Shown here one piece after another: positions 1-12,449 of a stretch of DNA of 64,000 nucleotides (within the stretch, counting starts at the first letter, position 1; each line of letters opens with the position of its first letter). The DNA is taken from the NCBI GenBank assembly GCA_030062745.1, contig CP099840.1, forward strand, positions 35,219,101 through 35,283,100, written 5' to 3'. Origin of the DNA: Capitulum mitella (Eukaryota > Arthropoda > Thecostraca > Pollicipedomorpha > Pollicipedidae). The notes below the pieces were generated by a model. The model ran no database searches. It saw only the letters and a list, made by a program, of their open reading frames with translations, and had not been told where the DNA came from. The position numbers were made by a program, and so were the translations under genes.

Positions 1-465
1 GACCCGATGAACATGTGACCATGACAGTTTCCCCTTTTTTCATGTCCCTGGCACTGCACATGCTAACATTGTATAATGTAATATGATTTGTACTTCTTCA
101 TCATAACACGACTAGCAAAAGCTAAAAAAGTGTTCTTAACTTTTTTGTTAGTCCAGTGTTTAGAAAACTAATCCTCCCATTTTCGTAACCCCGTGAACGC
201 TCGTGAATTTTCTCAACATTTCACACTTATGGACCAGTGGTAAGAGTCCCATCTATAAGCTCTAATTCATGTCAATGTCATCAAAATTGGTCCATAAACA
301 GCAGGGCTATAAGAAGTCCAAAAATGCCCTCTATTTTGAACTTTTGCCCCCAGCCCCCTTATCCATCCCTTTCAAGATTTTAAAAACTTCTTTCTATAAC
401 AATGCAGTTCACGTCATGGCAAATCGATTGCCGTTTATTGCGATGAAATCGGATGTCTAGTTCAT
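1..465 (-). repeat. Diverged inverse-orientation relative of the 2680-3885 element
   Basis: Read on the minus strand, this stretch matches the interior of the TTAA-flanked element at 2680-3885. Shared landmarks include the CCATGACAGTTKCCCC region near position 20 (complement near 3190), the 'ggaccgattt' and 'ttatggacc' region near 285 (complement near 2915) and 'gatgaaatcggatg' near 440 (complement near 2765). Similarity fades after about 465, and the outer end lies beyond the window. There are many small indels, so this is an old copy or a related subfamily. No coding capacity was recognised. Confidence 0.7.
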
Positions 466-1279
466 AGTACATGGTGTACGCTTTAGGGCATCCATTCCTC
501 AGCTTATGGTGTAAACGTTTCCCTCTCCGTTGCCATGGTAACGAGTTACGATGTCATACCTGGGTCCATGCCAGCCATTTTCACGCAGCAGTTATGTCAG
601 TTGACAACGGTCTCATTTTGATCACTGCGATAAGTTTGGGGTGCAATATAACATATATCAATTGACTTCAAATTCATGTTCCGTAAGGCTTGGAAAAGTA
701 CATATACTTGGCATGGTTATACCCACTGCCAGGGTTATGGGCGTGTAAACTAAGGGCTTTTAATTTGCTATATCGTTCCTTATAGGGTCTTTCACCAATT
801 ATTATTTAATATCCCTGACATGCAAACCCAACCTCTCCTGCCATAAAGGTTTCCCAGTCGTCATCCCCAAATGGTCATGTCAGGTCACTCACCTTGCATG
901 ACCTACAAAAGGTCACTGCAGGTCAAGAGACGTCCAAAACATCTCCAGACCTGTTACGCACAAGCCATGGCTTGTTGTTGAGCAAACTATGGGTCAGTTT
1001 GTACAAAAGTGTACGAAAAGGAGCAAAAAGTCGTTTAAATTTGAGTATGGAGTTATATCACCCTGAGCGTTGAGAAAGGCGAGGCGTGAGAAATGGATCA
1101 ACACATCATAAAAATCATAAGACCTTTAATCAGAGGTGTAGCCAGGGGAAACATAGGCCCCCTGCTCCCCCCCCCCCGTCAGGTCTGAAGGGGTAGGTCA
1201 CGACGAGCCGAATGCAAGGAAACAGGACAATAACGGCGTCTGAGGAGGGCATGGACGGGCCCATTCCGACTAAAGGATT

Positions 1280-2679
1280 TTACTCCAGAGGGGCATGGGG
1301 TCCCTTCAGGAAGGGTCTGAGGTTCAGACTGTGTCCATCAGGGGCCCCTGATGTTGAAATCATACAGAAAACGGCCCCATATTGCTCAAGGGATCCCAAA
1401 AACGACAAGCCGCCAGGTGACCTTCTTAAGGAGGTAGGGAACCATGGGTTTTCGTGAGGGAGGCAGCGACTTTCAGGGGACCCTTCTAGCCCTCCAAGAG
1501 ACCCACCTCAAAGGGGACCGTTCTGGGAAAACCAGGATGGACTCCTTAACGCGTTTTTTGGCACAAAGGGTCCCTAAGGCCAAGGGCCAAAAGGGGACCT
1601 TCCTGAGGAGCCGGAGGATCCTGGAGACCCTGGCCCGCGATGGAAATCATATACGAGGGTCATTCAGCAGACAGGAGCCCCAAGGGCGATGCCCCCAAGG
1701 GGCCCATTTCAGAGGGGCTCATCACGCAGAGCTGAGGTTCATCCCAGGCCCCCGCTGACAGAGATGGATACAAAGGGGAACGATGGGTGGTCGACCCACT
1801 GAGGCCCGACAGGAGCTCCGAGGAGGCCTTCTCAGGTTGCTGAGGGACCCCGCAGGGAAGGACCCGCAAGGTCAGATTGTGTCCAGAGGGGGCCTCTGAT
1901 GCTGAGATCATGCAGTGAAATGGCCCTGTTATACTAAAAGGGCCCCCAAAACGGCGATCAACCAGGAGTCCTACTTAAAAAAGGCAGGCACACTGGAATT
2001 TCGGGGCAGGGAAGGGGGCGGCCATTTTTAGGGGCTCTTCTAGTTTTCCAGGAGGGCCCACCTCAAGGAGAGCTGTCCTGGGTGGCGGCCAGGAGACCCT
2101 TGAGGGAATTCTCTTTGGCACAAAAGGGCCAAAGGCAATGCCCAAAGCGGCCCTTCCTGAGAAGCCAGGGTTCCTGGACCCCCTGGCACCGGGATGGGTC
2201 CTATACGGGCCCTTCACGGAAAGAGATCCTCTAAGGCAAGGCTCCAAAGGGCTCACTTCAAAAAGGACCCATCCTGGGAAGCTGGGGCCAACTCCAGGCC
2301 CCCGCTGACAGGCAGATACGGGGGGGGGGGAGCGATGGAGTGGTCGTCCCCTCGGGTGCCGAGAGGAGCCCCGAGGAGACCCTCTCAGGCCCCTGAGGAG
2401 TCCCGTGGGAAAGGACCCTCAGGCCCAAATTGAATCCAAACGGCCCCTGATGCTCAGATCATGCAAATAAATGACCTGCTGTACTGAAGGGACCCCAAAA
2501 CGAAAAGCAACAAAGGCCCCTACTTAAAGAGGAGGGGCACACCGGATTTTCGGGGAAGGACATTCAGGGGGCTTTTCTAGTCCTCCATGGGACTCAACTG
2601 AAAGGGGGCCGACCTGTGTGGGGGGCAGGAGGGGCCCCTCGAGGCAGTCATTTTGGCACAAAAGGTTCTCTAAGATTAA
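1280..2679. repeat. ~550 bp GC-rich tandem repeat, copies 1 to 3 (left part)
   Basis: Three diverged copies of a roughly 550 bp unit can be aligned by eye. A 'gatcatgca'-type anchor occurs near 1355, 1905 and 2457, and a 'ccttcctgaggagcc'-type anchor near 1600, 2152 and, after the insertion, 3903. Internally each unit is built from shorter 'aggggcccc' and 'gaccctcagg' blocks, so it looks satellite-like. Open frames here are by-products of GC richness and have no recognisable protein. The third copy is split by the element at 2680-3885. Confidence 0.7.
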
Positions 2680-3885
2680 CCCTATTCCCGGAGGGCTAGA
2701 CGGTATGGTCGATTCCCGGTAGGGGGGCGGATTCGCCCCCCCCCCTGAGATCTCGAGAACTACTCATCCGATTTCGTCGCAACAAACGACAATCAATTTC
2801 CATGACGTGAACTACATTTTCATAAAAATAAATTTTCAAAATTTTGAAAGGGGTGGATACAGGGGACAAAAATGTCAAAATCAGGGGTATTTTTGGACTA
2901 CTTATCATTCCGTTGTTTATGGACCGATTTCGATGAAACTGGCATGAATCGAGAGATTATGGATAGGACTTTTACCACTGGTACACTTATCCGAAATTTT
3001 GAGGAAGTTCATGGGCGTTCACAGGGTTTCAAAAATAGGAGGATTAGTTTTTCAACAACTGAAGGAACAAAAAAGGCAAAAACACTTTTTGGCTTCTGCT
3101 AGTCATGTTACACGAAAGAAGCACAAATCGCATTACAATGTTTGTATAATGTTAGCATAGGCGGTGCCACGGACATGAAAAAGGGGCAACTGTCATGGTC
3201 ACACGTGCTTCAGATCAACTTGTGACCTTTGACCTCAAATAACCTCCAGTGATCTTGGAATCACTTGGAATGATCTCGTGTGCATTTAATATCACCTGTA
3301 AACGTTTTCAATCATTTTGATTCACTCTATTTCAAAAATATCATTTTATGGCTATTGCGATACAGGGTACGCGCACTGACATTTTAGGTCATAAGCTCCG
3401 TGACCCGACCTGATATCAAGCTGAAACCTGATACACACGTAGAGGCACCTTTCTACGTCACATACATTCCGGGTTTGGCATTTGAAAAAACAGCGCCGAA
3501 ATTATTGCAATAAAACCAAATTTTCACTTTTGACCTTGACCTGACCTTGTAAAGTGGCCTCACATGAACAAAATTGTATCTGCATGTTGCCTAACTATTT
3601 TGCTATACATCCATATCATGTTTTAAGTTCTATCTTCAAAAGGCTGTTTTTGGCAGACATTTTCCTTTTACCCTCAACATGGGCACGAATGGCCTGAGGT
3701 GCCTCCCAAAAATGTTCTCTGGCTCTGCCCCTGTGCAAAATAAAATTTTGAAATTTGGTCATGGCACGTAGAAATAATAGCTAAGAAAAGTCACCAAGTT
3801 TCGTGAAGCTGCGTCAAAAAGCCTGGAACTGGCAAGCAAAAAAGCCGAGGTAGGCGGATTTAGTCCCCCCCTGCCGGGAACAGGG
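2680..3885. mobile_element. piggyBac-like non-autonomous element (1,206 bp) with TTAA target duplication
   Basis: The element starts CCCTATTCCCGG at 2680 and ends CCGGGAACAGGG at 3885, giving 12 bp terminal inverted repeats with one mismatch. TTAA flanks both ends (2676-2679 and 3886-3889). Removing the element plus one TTAA restores the neighbouring 550 bp repeat in register: 'ctaagattaagaccaaag' aligns with 'ctaaggccaagggccaaa' of copy 1. TTAA targets and CCCT-type termini are hallmarks of the piggyBac superfamily. No transposase is encoded, so it would have moved in trans. Confidence 0.85.
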
Positions 3886-3889
3886 TTAA

Positions 3890-4175
3890 GACCAAAGAGG
3901 TCCTTCCTGAGGAGCCGGAATCCTGGGTCCCGTGGTCCCGGGATTGGATCTAAACGGGGCCCTTGAGCGGCAGGGACACCCTTTGAAGTGAGCTCCTCTA
4001 AAAGTAACGCGCCCCTTCGTGGAGGCCAAGAGGCGATCTCAGTCTCCCTGCTGACAGAGGTGAATTCGGACCTGACACGGACCCCGAGTGGGCCCCTCTC
4101 GGGAGGCCGAAAGGATCCCTTTCGAAAGAAAGGGTCTCTCCGACGAACATTAAGACCAAATGGGCCCTAGGGCTC
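3890..4175. repeat. Right-hand remainder of the 550 bp tandem repeat copy 3
   Basis: The repeat resumes immediately after the TTAA at 3886-3889 with the 'gaccaaagaggtccttcctgag' anchor and continues through 'ctgctgacagaggtga' (near 4050), which matches the other copies near 1750 and 2305. Similarity becomes hard to follow after about 4175. Confidence 0.6.
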
Positions 4176-7100
4176 AAATTAGGCACAAAATTGGCCCCGT
4201 TTTCCCCAGAGTCCCCTAAATCAGCTTTTGGGGCCCCCTTCCCACAGAGGGCTCCAAAACGTCTTCTGGGGGCCCTCCTAACCTTCCCGAGGACTGATCG
4301 CTCGTCCTTGTCGCTATCCTGGATCCACCCGTGCCAGCTGACCACCAGGAGCTTTGTCCGCTCAACGTTTCGGAGCCTTTCGAAAAGAAAAGGTATGTGC
4401 GACCTTCACCTGGACATGGGGCCAAATTTGAGCGAGAAGTGAAGGCGCCCTTTCTCGCTGGCTGCTTTCTTCCTCCATTGCTAGGCTTTTGGCTCCTTAC
4501 TCGTGGCAACGTTTGCCCCTGGGGGACCAAAATGAATCACACGCCATTATATTTCTTTGCTTGTTATCCCTGAGTTGGCTTGAGAGTTTGCTGTATCTCT
4601 TCTGGCATGAAAGCTGATTAAAATGGTAAACACGAAAGCCGTTAGCCTCATGATTTATTTTCCCTGATGCGAACTTCACTGAAAAAATTCAGTAATGGTT
4701 CAGCGGCAACAGATTTCGCGTAAAATACGTGAGAGAGAAAACGTGACTTCATATCTCTTCTGCCTGCTCTAACATGCTGAAACTCACAAAGTTCGGTAAT
4801 TGCGCACCACAAGACGACGTCTACAATGGATTTTGGTGTAATGTTGCTTGTTTATAATTCAATGACTGAGAATTACTATTTTCAAGTTATGCATGACATA
4901 CAATGCATGTTCAGTTAACTGGCCATTGGTATGTAGGTACATCTGGAAGTCAATAAAAAATATATTGGGCCCCGCACATGTGATACAGAGGATGGCACTG
5001 ACGCCCTATCCGTTGTTCAGCAAATCTCGTTGCTCCGGAGCCCCAGCCCGCCACCTGAGAATTTCCAACAACGGCAGATTTTCGCCCCAGATGGCAAACC
5101 GGTTGCTGTTGGGGAGGGGGAGAGAGGGATCTTTAATGTGCGGTGCAGCGCCACTACACAGTCGCCTCATGGCCGGCTTGATCCTTTTCCTCGAATCAGT
5201 CTAGTGCTTTCACTTGATATCGAACTCACAAAGGTGCCTGACACACACTGCCGTTTGAGTGCAACTCTGTCCATTCGGCCATGGGGACGACAAAGTGTTC
5301 CGGATTTCGGCATAAGGATGCATCCTTGAGGAAACAGTGAGGAAGGGACAGATTCTTACCCGCCGCGTGAATGGACTTCTTCCTGGCCCGGATCAACAGC
5401 TAAAAACTGAAGGGTCCCAGTCTATGGGGGTTCAGGGTCGAGTAGGCCCTCCCTCTCAAAAAGATTCTGGCTTCGCGCCTGGACCCAATGTCTTGTGTTC
5501 ACTCCTGTCGTGACTGGGGCGCAAATATGGTCCACTGGGATGGAGGCAATCCATCTCTGGTTGTGGACGTGTTGTGTGTGTGTGAGGGGCGCGGATTGCC
5601 TATAGTTAATGAGTTAATCGAGTCTCTTCTCTCCCACTTTTTCTGCCCTTGCCATGTACAGCCTTCCCCAAAACGGCACGGGAAGGCTCGCCCAAGCCGC
5701 AGCCCCTGAGACCCGAAAACTGAAAAACGCCGGCCGGCAAATAACTGTGTTCAGCCTCCAGAACCTCAGGAATGGTGCTCCAGAGGCTGTTTCGACCATA
5801 AGAAATCAAAATATCACGCAGCTTCACAGCACGTAACAAAACTATCCATGCTACATGTTTTGCTTGACTGGGTCTCCCACGTCCACTAGTGAATGCCCTC
5901 AATGCAAAAGCTCAAATTCCGAAACATCGTGCTTCTTCACCGAAAAGTAGAATCCTTCTAACATCATTGGAGCATTTGATGTTTGCAGACTATGGCCTCT
6001 TGTCAGTAAAAGCGTAGAAATACGTATTTCATCTTTGCTTGCCGTGCATCTGAACAACTTCACCGATCAAATACCTTCGATGTTGCCCACCATTTTGGGT
6101 CTTCCTACCAGCCACACCTAAAACAAAGTGATCGAGATCTGGGAAGAAATACGATTTTCATCAGGTAGGTTTGGATAGGGGCCCACTTAGCAAGGGGGAC
6201 ACTTGGCAAGGAGACCCCAGTGAGCCAGCGTGCCCCCTCCTGAACGAAGTTCCTGGCTGCGCGCCTGCCTGTGATAAAATATATCACAAAGAAAACTCAA
6301 CATGATGGAGCTGTCCACAGATATTGCAAGGTTTGGAGAAAACAGCTGAATAGCAGTAACTCCAATCTCAAGAGCCATATGATAGGCAAAGCCTCTTAGA
6401 CTGACATGGATTCAAAGGGTTATCAAAAGAAATGCATCAGAATGGTCAAGGACTGCAAGAAGATGTTGGACAGTGGTTCATCAGATCAAGAAAATGGAAA
6501 CATAACCCTATCTAACACTTGAAGTATATCCAGAGATATGGAACTCACACTCATAGTCAAGTACCATGAGAGAGATATACTACATTATTTGGGTTTTTCA
6601 GTTCACCAAAGTATTAGTTGAATAATCATAGATTAAAGAAAAATAAAAAATACTCCCAGGGTACAATAAAATATAAGCTGGATTACGGACAAAACTTTAT
6701 TTCATTCTCATTAAGATTTCATTTCATTTCACAATCATGAAGACTGTAGTTTCACTGTTTCAATATCTGTTGATGGTTTCTTTGGCATTTCAGCACTAGT
6801 TTGTGTATAGTATGTAGTTTCAGTCAGTGAACATAATCTGACTACCCTGCTTTCTGTGGCTGGAAAACCCTAGGTCATCTGGCTGTGACCTGCCTTTCAC
6901 AGGAAAATCCAGGACTGGCACCTTCAGGCCTGCAGTTTTCTGACAGAGTTTATGGAAATTCATTGTTCAGAATGATTTTTCTTCCTATATAAGTGTTGAC
7001 CTTCAAAAATGGAGAAACAAGGTTACCAAAACCTGAGGAAAAGTGAACATTTCAGGTGTGCATGTCACCAGGATTTTCTTTGGAGGGAGCAAATATCAAA

Positions 7101-8094
7101 TCTAGTCATATGCCATGGGTATATAAGAAAATCCATTGGATATGCAACAATTTTAAGCAAATTACTTCATATTTAATGCACAGGGAAAACAGATAATGTC
7201 TGTTATTGTAGCATATATATGATCACCATTTCATATTCCAGCAAAATTGCTAAATATCTCATGTAGTCTGCTTGGCTCAGGGAGAGGCCCCACGTCATCA
7301 ATGCCATGTTGATGATCATGGACCCCAAGGCCCGCTCTGGTTACATCCCTGATTGAAGGGCAAGGTAGGTCAAACAGATGGGGACTTCACATGCACTGAG
7401 CATCATTTAGATCTGCCACTGCTTTGTGCTATCTGTTTTCAGCCCAAGACAGCTAAATTCAAGCCTCAGACAGCTAAATTCAAGGACTGTAAACATTTCC
7501 TATATCACACATTTTGTACTTGCACTTGAACTTCTGGAATGCAGGAGGTCTTGTAATTCTGATCTCTAATACCCCTCCTTACCACAAGAACTACTCATGG
7601 AACAAAAGAAGCCAGGAGCTGCAGGGGCAAGGGAAGAAACAATCTTAAAATACATTTTGTTGCTTTAGCTCTGAAAGGTTTCAGCTGCCATTGCAGTCCT
7701 CACCTTTTTCAGGAATCCCAGCTTCTACAAAATGTCTTGGCTTCTTCCTGCAGGCTTTTACACCTAAGATGGATTAAAAATGTTCGAACATACTTCCAGG
7801 ATTCAATTATACGGTTATTGCATTTATCTTCTTGCAGTTCCAGTACTTCCGCAATGATGACCACACCGGAGTTTTGACGTACGTGGTTTCTCGCGCAGTC
7901 AGGTAAACAAAAAGGCCCTGTTCAAACCTAACGCTGCCGGTTGTTTTAAAGCCTTTCTCGCACAGAATATGCTCCGCCCAGATCAGACTACAGACTGGAC
8001 AGCACTGTGTTCAAAGACGGCGGGCAAATATTACTAGCACTACAAATGTGACGCGCGGCGGACATACGATGGTGTCCCACGGTCTTAGATTCCA
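4176..8094. other. Intergenic stretch without a recognised gene
   Basis: I found no conserved protein on either strand. The only structure seen is a short direct duplication ('agctaaattcaag' twice, near 7451 and 7476) and CpG-poor sections around 6300-7290. A splice-flanked open segment at 7843-7904 was considered and not accepted. Confidence 0.6.
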
Positions 8095-8188
8095 AACTAC
8101 TGACCGACTCCGGACGAGATACAAGACTCGACTCGAGACACGGGCCCTGGAGACCAAGAGGTTGTGCGGCCAAACTCAGGACAAGCAG
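8095..8188 (+). repeat. Short interspersed (SINE-like) repeat, copy a
   Basis: This is a diverged copy of a ~100 bp family also at 9751-9850 and 30525-30760. Shared pieces in order are 'ctgaccgactcc', 'gacgagatacaagactcgac', 'gacacgg.c', 'ccaagagg.tgtg' and a terminal run of 'aca/aac' units. It has no coding content. The family resembles a retroposed short element because the best copy ends in a long A tract. Confidence 0.55.
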
Positions 8189-8537
8189 ATATCACTTCAG
8201 ATTGAAGATGCATTCCCAACGCACGAGGAATATTCTTTTCCGCATGACACCACGTAGAATCCACCGTGTGCACGTTTTTTTTTTTTACAATTTTGCACAA
8301 TACAAAAGGAAAAAAATGACCATAACTGCATCAACATCCTGAGCATCGGGAATCAGCTGTGAATCGGTTACGAACTTGCTGTATTTTGCCAGGCTGGATT
8401 GATCGTAATTCTTCAAGTCTCACACTCCTGAGGCGCAGTTACTGGCTGCCAGCAAGATAATGTAATAATTTGTACCCTCTGGTTCCTGTTTTTCCTTGCA
8501 GATCCCTGCGGATGTTTCTCATGTCATCTACACGAAA

Positions 8538-9098
8538 ACTAGTTACAGGGGTGTTGTGTTTTTTAAGTGATGGGGCAGGCCAAGGGTTCACCAAGCCAAC
8601 CTCCCCCAAATGTGGATTTGTCAAGAGAGTTATCCCATTTTATTTAGATCAGTGGAAATTTATTGTTTTTTTTAGTTTTTATATGAAAAATTGCATATAT
8701 CCCAAACATATATCTGTATATGCATGTAGTCAGTATGCATTTATTTGTGCTATCACTGTAATATCAAATTCATCATTCTTGCTTTTATCTGTCAGTCCAT
8801 TGGTTGTTTTACATCTGTGGTGGTTTAAGATTTGTCCCCTATAAAAAAAATGTTGGTAAGGCCCTGAGGAACATTGGTAGGGTGTAAATCACTATTGTTA
8901 GGTTCCTAGCACTGTCAGGCCTAAAGAAACCAACACCCATGGACTGTGGGCTTGTTTCACCCCAAAGTCTGTCACTCTTTGTCAGGGTCACAGGAACTCC
9001 TCCACACCTGGGGGAACAATGAAACATTTTGGGTCAGTTGTTTGCATTCAGTGCCCATGGTGCCAATGTCAAATCTAAAGAAATGGGACTTTGGCCTC
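8538..9098. other. CpG-free tract
   Basis: No CpG dinucleotide was seen in about 560 bp, while both flanks contain CpGs at ordinary frequency. It is the smallest of several such tracts in the window. No gene was recognised in it. Confidence 0.55.
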
Positions 9099-9469
9099 CG
9101 TCGCTCCCCCGCTTCCCATGCTCTCGTGATTTCTTATCTAAATGGCTTAGACCACCTTATTCTGTATTCTATACTGCCTATGTCTGATTTATTGTAGCCA
9201 TTCTTTTTTATATTCTTGACCGTTTCCCTTGTTAAATCGGCGGAAAATACCGTGGGGGGAACCAGTTTAGGGAAGCCAGGGCCCTCTCAAAAGGACACGA
9301 ATCTACACCCCAGACAAATAAGCCCATTAGTCACCGCCACTGCCTCATCCACACATTTATTTAGTAGCCTTGATCTGCACGTTCTGTGAATGCACCGTGG
9401 CCATGGAAACTGCATTGTATGTTTATTTGTTTGTGATTAAGGGCACACAGCCTCTTGAGGTCAGCTCTC

Positions 9470-9850
9470 TATTGTCTTGTGTCAGGTCTTGGGTCTCGTC
9501 AGGCGGCAGTCAGTCGTCTTCGTGGAAACTGCGCTTGTAAACTGCTGCCCCATTTCTGTGTGACTACTTTGACCAAGTAAGGAACGGAAGGAATATTCTG
9601 CACATCCGGTAAGCGTTCTACGTGACGTCACGTAAAGTCCTTGTCGTCCGGGTCGCTGCGAACAGGAAAACGCACAGAATCTCTGGGTTATGACGTACTG
9701 GATGACGTCGACGGCATAGATCATACGTTGACCGGGTCGCCGCGAATACACCCTGAGACGACTGACTGACGCCTGGCGAGACAAGAGACTTGACTGAGAA
9801 TACGGGCGCTTGAGCCCTAGAGGCTGTGCGTGCTAACTCACAAGCAAACA
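9470..9850. repeat. SINE-like repeat copies b in inverted pair
   Basis: The right arm (9751-9850, plus orientation) reads 'gacgactgactgacgcctgg', then 'gagacaagagacttgactga', then 'cgcttgagccctagaggctg', matching the 30.5 kb copies. The left arm (about 9470-9525) carries the same 5-prime part in reverse orientation ('ctcgtcaggcggcagtcagt' before 'cgtctt'). The two face each other across about 230 bp, so the locus could fold into a long hairpin. Confidence 0.5.
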
Positions 9851-10189
9851 AACTTCACGTGAGATTGGTTTCAGACGATCGACTGACGCCGCCAAGCCTC
9901 GCGACCACCGGCGCGAGCAGGTGCGACGCGAAATATCTCTGGCATCTGAAAGCGTCCATTAACAACAAACACGACGACAGCACGTGTCGCTGGAGGTCGG
10001 GCTCAGTGAACACGGAACAAGGTTGGTATGGTGCACTCAGAATTACTTTGACGTGGAAAGACAGCCCAACCCCACCGCAGATCAGCTTTTCTTTACTGCC
10101 TTGTGCCAGTTACTTTCATCCTCACACATGTTCCATTCGCCTAACGTCGGTTTCTGTCTCACGTTGTTCCGTCCCGTTGATTATCGTCC

Positions 10190-10960
10190 TGATACCGGCG
10201 ATCAGGATTCTGCCCTGGCGCACCGGGCGCTCCCGGCGCAGCCACCGCTGCCGCCATCGCCGTCGAGGTGCGCCGCCGTCGCCATCGAGGCCGACAATCG
10301 GCCGATGGCGTCGACGCCGCCCGCCGCGCTCAGGGTTGTGATTCCCCGACGCATCTCGCAGCCCGGATCAGTCTTCGGCTTCCCCGGGTGGACTTCACAT
10401 GCGAAAACTGCCGGCCTTCTGGGTGTTGGCGCAGGAGCTGTCGCAACATGTCCCCATCGCCTGTCTTTGGCACCGCCCATGGTCGCAACGAAGCCTTACG
10501 TCGCGTGTCCATTATGACCCTGCAGTCCGCACCTTCATAAATGCATCCGCATTTGTGCCCTTTTTATCCCACGTTCTACAAAATGCATCATCTCCGCGGA
10601 GTGCTACAGCGTCCCGAAATGAAAAAAAAACACCATGCTTCAGGAGTACCAAGGCCTGGCCATGTTTCTGTTTTGCGATCGTCGCCGACTAACCTGTGCG
10701 ACCAGGAAACTGGATGGTGTGATACAGAGAGCGGACGTCGTGAGCGTGCAGCCAGCAGCACCAGGGAACGAGGTCAGGAAGATGGTTCGTGTAACGACCA
10801 GGGGCGCGGCGACCTCAGCAAGAGACTGAGAGCTCTGAGGCAGCACGCGGTCGGGTTTCCCCGCCGCCGGTGCAGGCGATCCGCTCGCCGATGCGTAAAA
10901 GCCAACCGCGTCCTGGCTGCGAGCAGCAGCGGTCGTGCCATTGGGATTTAGAACGGCTAC
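10190..10960. other. GC-rich block, no gene recognised
   Basis: Composition rises sharply here and long open frames appear on both strands (for example 9984-10517 plus and 10640-10963 minus). Open frames on both strands are expected from GC-rich DNA, and none gives a familiar domain or splice-consistent continuation. I do not assign a gene. Confidence 0.5.
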
Positions 10961-12033
10961 CAACAGAACGTGTCAGACGGGTCGGCAACCTCTGTTTTTA
11001 TCGGTCTCCCAACCAGCTCACCACAGCTGTCTAGATGCGAGACGGGATTGGAATTAAGGCTTCCAGGAAAATCGTTGTGGTATGATCATGGCTGACGAAC
11101 GGGGGTGGGGGGGGGGGTGAGATCCGGTCTTTCCAGTATTTTAGTATTTTAATCTTTTCAGTGATTTTAGCATTGGGCCTATGACGATGACTGGAAAGAA
11201 GCGGTCTGAAATCCTATGTGGACCCCCCCAATAATTGTCGGAAATCTCCAGCCATGATCGTGGCGTTTGAAATGGCGTCACCGTTTCTACAAACGGATAC
11301 CAAGGGTTACTAATGAGTTTGCGATTCTCTTCTCATCCCACACGCGTACGTCTAAAAATTCAGACAAAGGAGAGTTTCGGAAGGCGCCTATTAAAAGCGC
11401 AACGCAACAAAATCAAAATGGAATTACTGACTTTGATCATGTCTGTTATCATTTAGTCACAACTGAATCGGAATGGAATCGTTAACTTTTTGGAAAGTCA
11501 CTGCGAAGCAATCCGAGGCGATCACCGGATTCGCGATTAATGAGGTGAATCGATTTACCTGGAGGCGAGTGAAGCACAAAACTGCCACAGAGACTCAAAA
11601 CAACACCCACTTCAAAAAGTGCTATTAAAAATTGTACAAACTTTGCACCTCATATCCCGCCCCCACACAAACACAATCACAATCAGCATACACGACCTAC
11701 CAGCTGACAGAGCCCTACACTGTTCTACGGGGAAAACCACGAGGGGAAAGACATATAACACAACTCGAGATGCATAGCACGACCTCACCGGCAGTGAATG
11801 AATCGCAGAGCGACCAACAGTGTCAGCAGGATAACGAAAAACGCTGCGGAAAAGTCAACAAAGCATCTTTGTTCCGTTAGAGCCGCATTAACTTATCAGC
11901 AAATGCAAAGATCTACGCATGAGGTTCGTGAAGATTATTTGGGGAACTCCAGCCATCATGATATGCATCACAAAACACTCGACGATATTGCACCGTGATC
12001 TTTTCATCAGTGGGCACAAAAAGCACAAACATG

Positions 12034-12069
<36 letters not shown>
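12034..12069. repeat. (TA)n microsatellite
   Basis: An uninterrupted run of about 18 TA dinucleotides, followed within 20 bp by the hairpin at 12085-12126. Confidence 0.9.
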
Positions 12070-12074
<5 letters not shown>

Positions 12075-12084
12075 CCGTTGCTTG

Positions 12085-12126
12085 TTGCTTGTTGCTTACA
12101 CAGGTAACTGTGCAAGCAACAAGCAA
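12085..12126. repeat. Long near-perfect hairpin next to the TA tract
   Basis: 'ttgcttgttgctt' (12085-12097) is the exact reverse complement of 'aagcaacaagcaa' (12114-12126). Inside these, 'cacag' and 'ctgtg' pair across a GTAA loop with one A/C mismatch between the two stems. The 18 paired positions make a compact cruciform-prone or transcribed-hairpin structure. Confidence 0.75.
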
Positions 12127-12443
12127 TCTTCGGTTGAGACACTTGGCGTTTATGACATTCGGGAGACAAACCATACCTAAAAAACGGGAAGCAATAGCTC
12201 AAGACCATGCCTCTCCCCAGCATCTCGCCCCTTTAGAAGGCACACAGGAGCGTACAGCGCTCTCGAAGGCAGCAACAGGGTAGTTAATAACCAGACACCT
12301 TCAAATGATGATGCCGAGCACTAACGGATCCAGACTATGTGCAAAGGCGGGGCGGGGAGGAGGGGGAAGGGGGAGGGGGACAGCTGCCCATCTGCGAAAC
12401 CTAAACCGTGCGCCGAAATTAATTCTGTTCCGACTTCGCCCAC

Positions 12444-12449
12444 TTTATT
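12444..12449 (-). terminator. Possible polyadenylation signal for the PYCR3-like gene
   Basis: AATAAA on the minus strand, about 975 nt downstream of the stop codon at 13425. It is a motif match only; nothing else in the sequence fixes the true 3-prime end. Confidence 0.2.

Noticed and set aside
7843..7904. Open segment bounded by 'ttgcag' and 'gtaaac' that reads like an exon
   Set aside because: No neighbouring exon continues it, the product is not recognisable, and such chance splice pairs are common at this length.
9984..10517. 177-codon plus-strand frame in GC-rich DNA
   Set aside because: It gives no recognisable domain, and the opposite strand is equally open.
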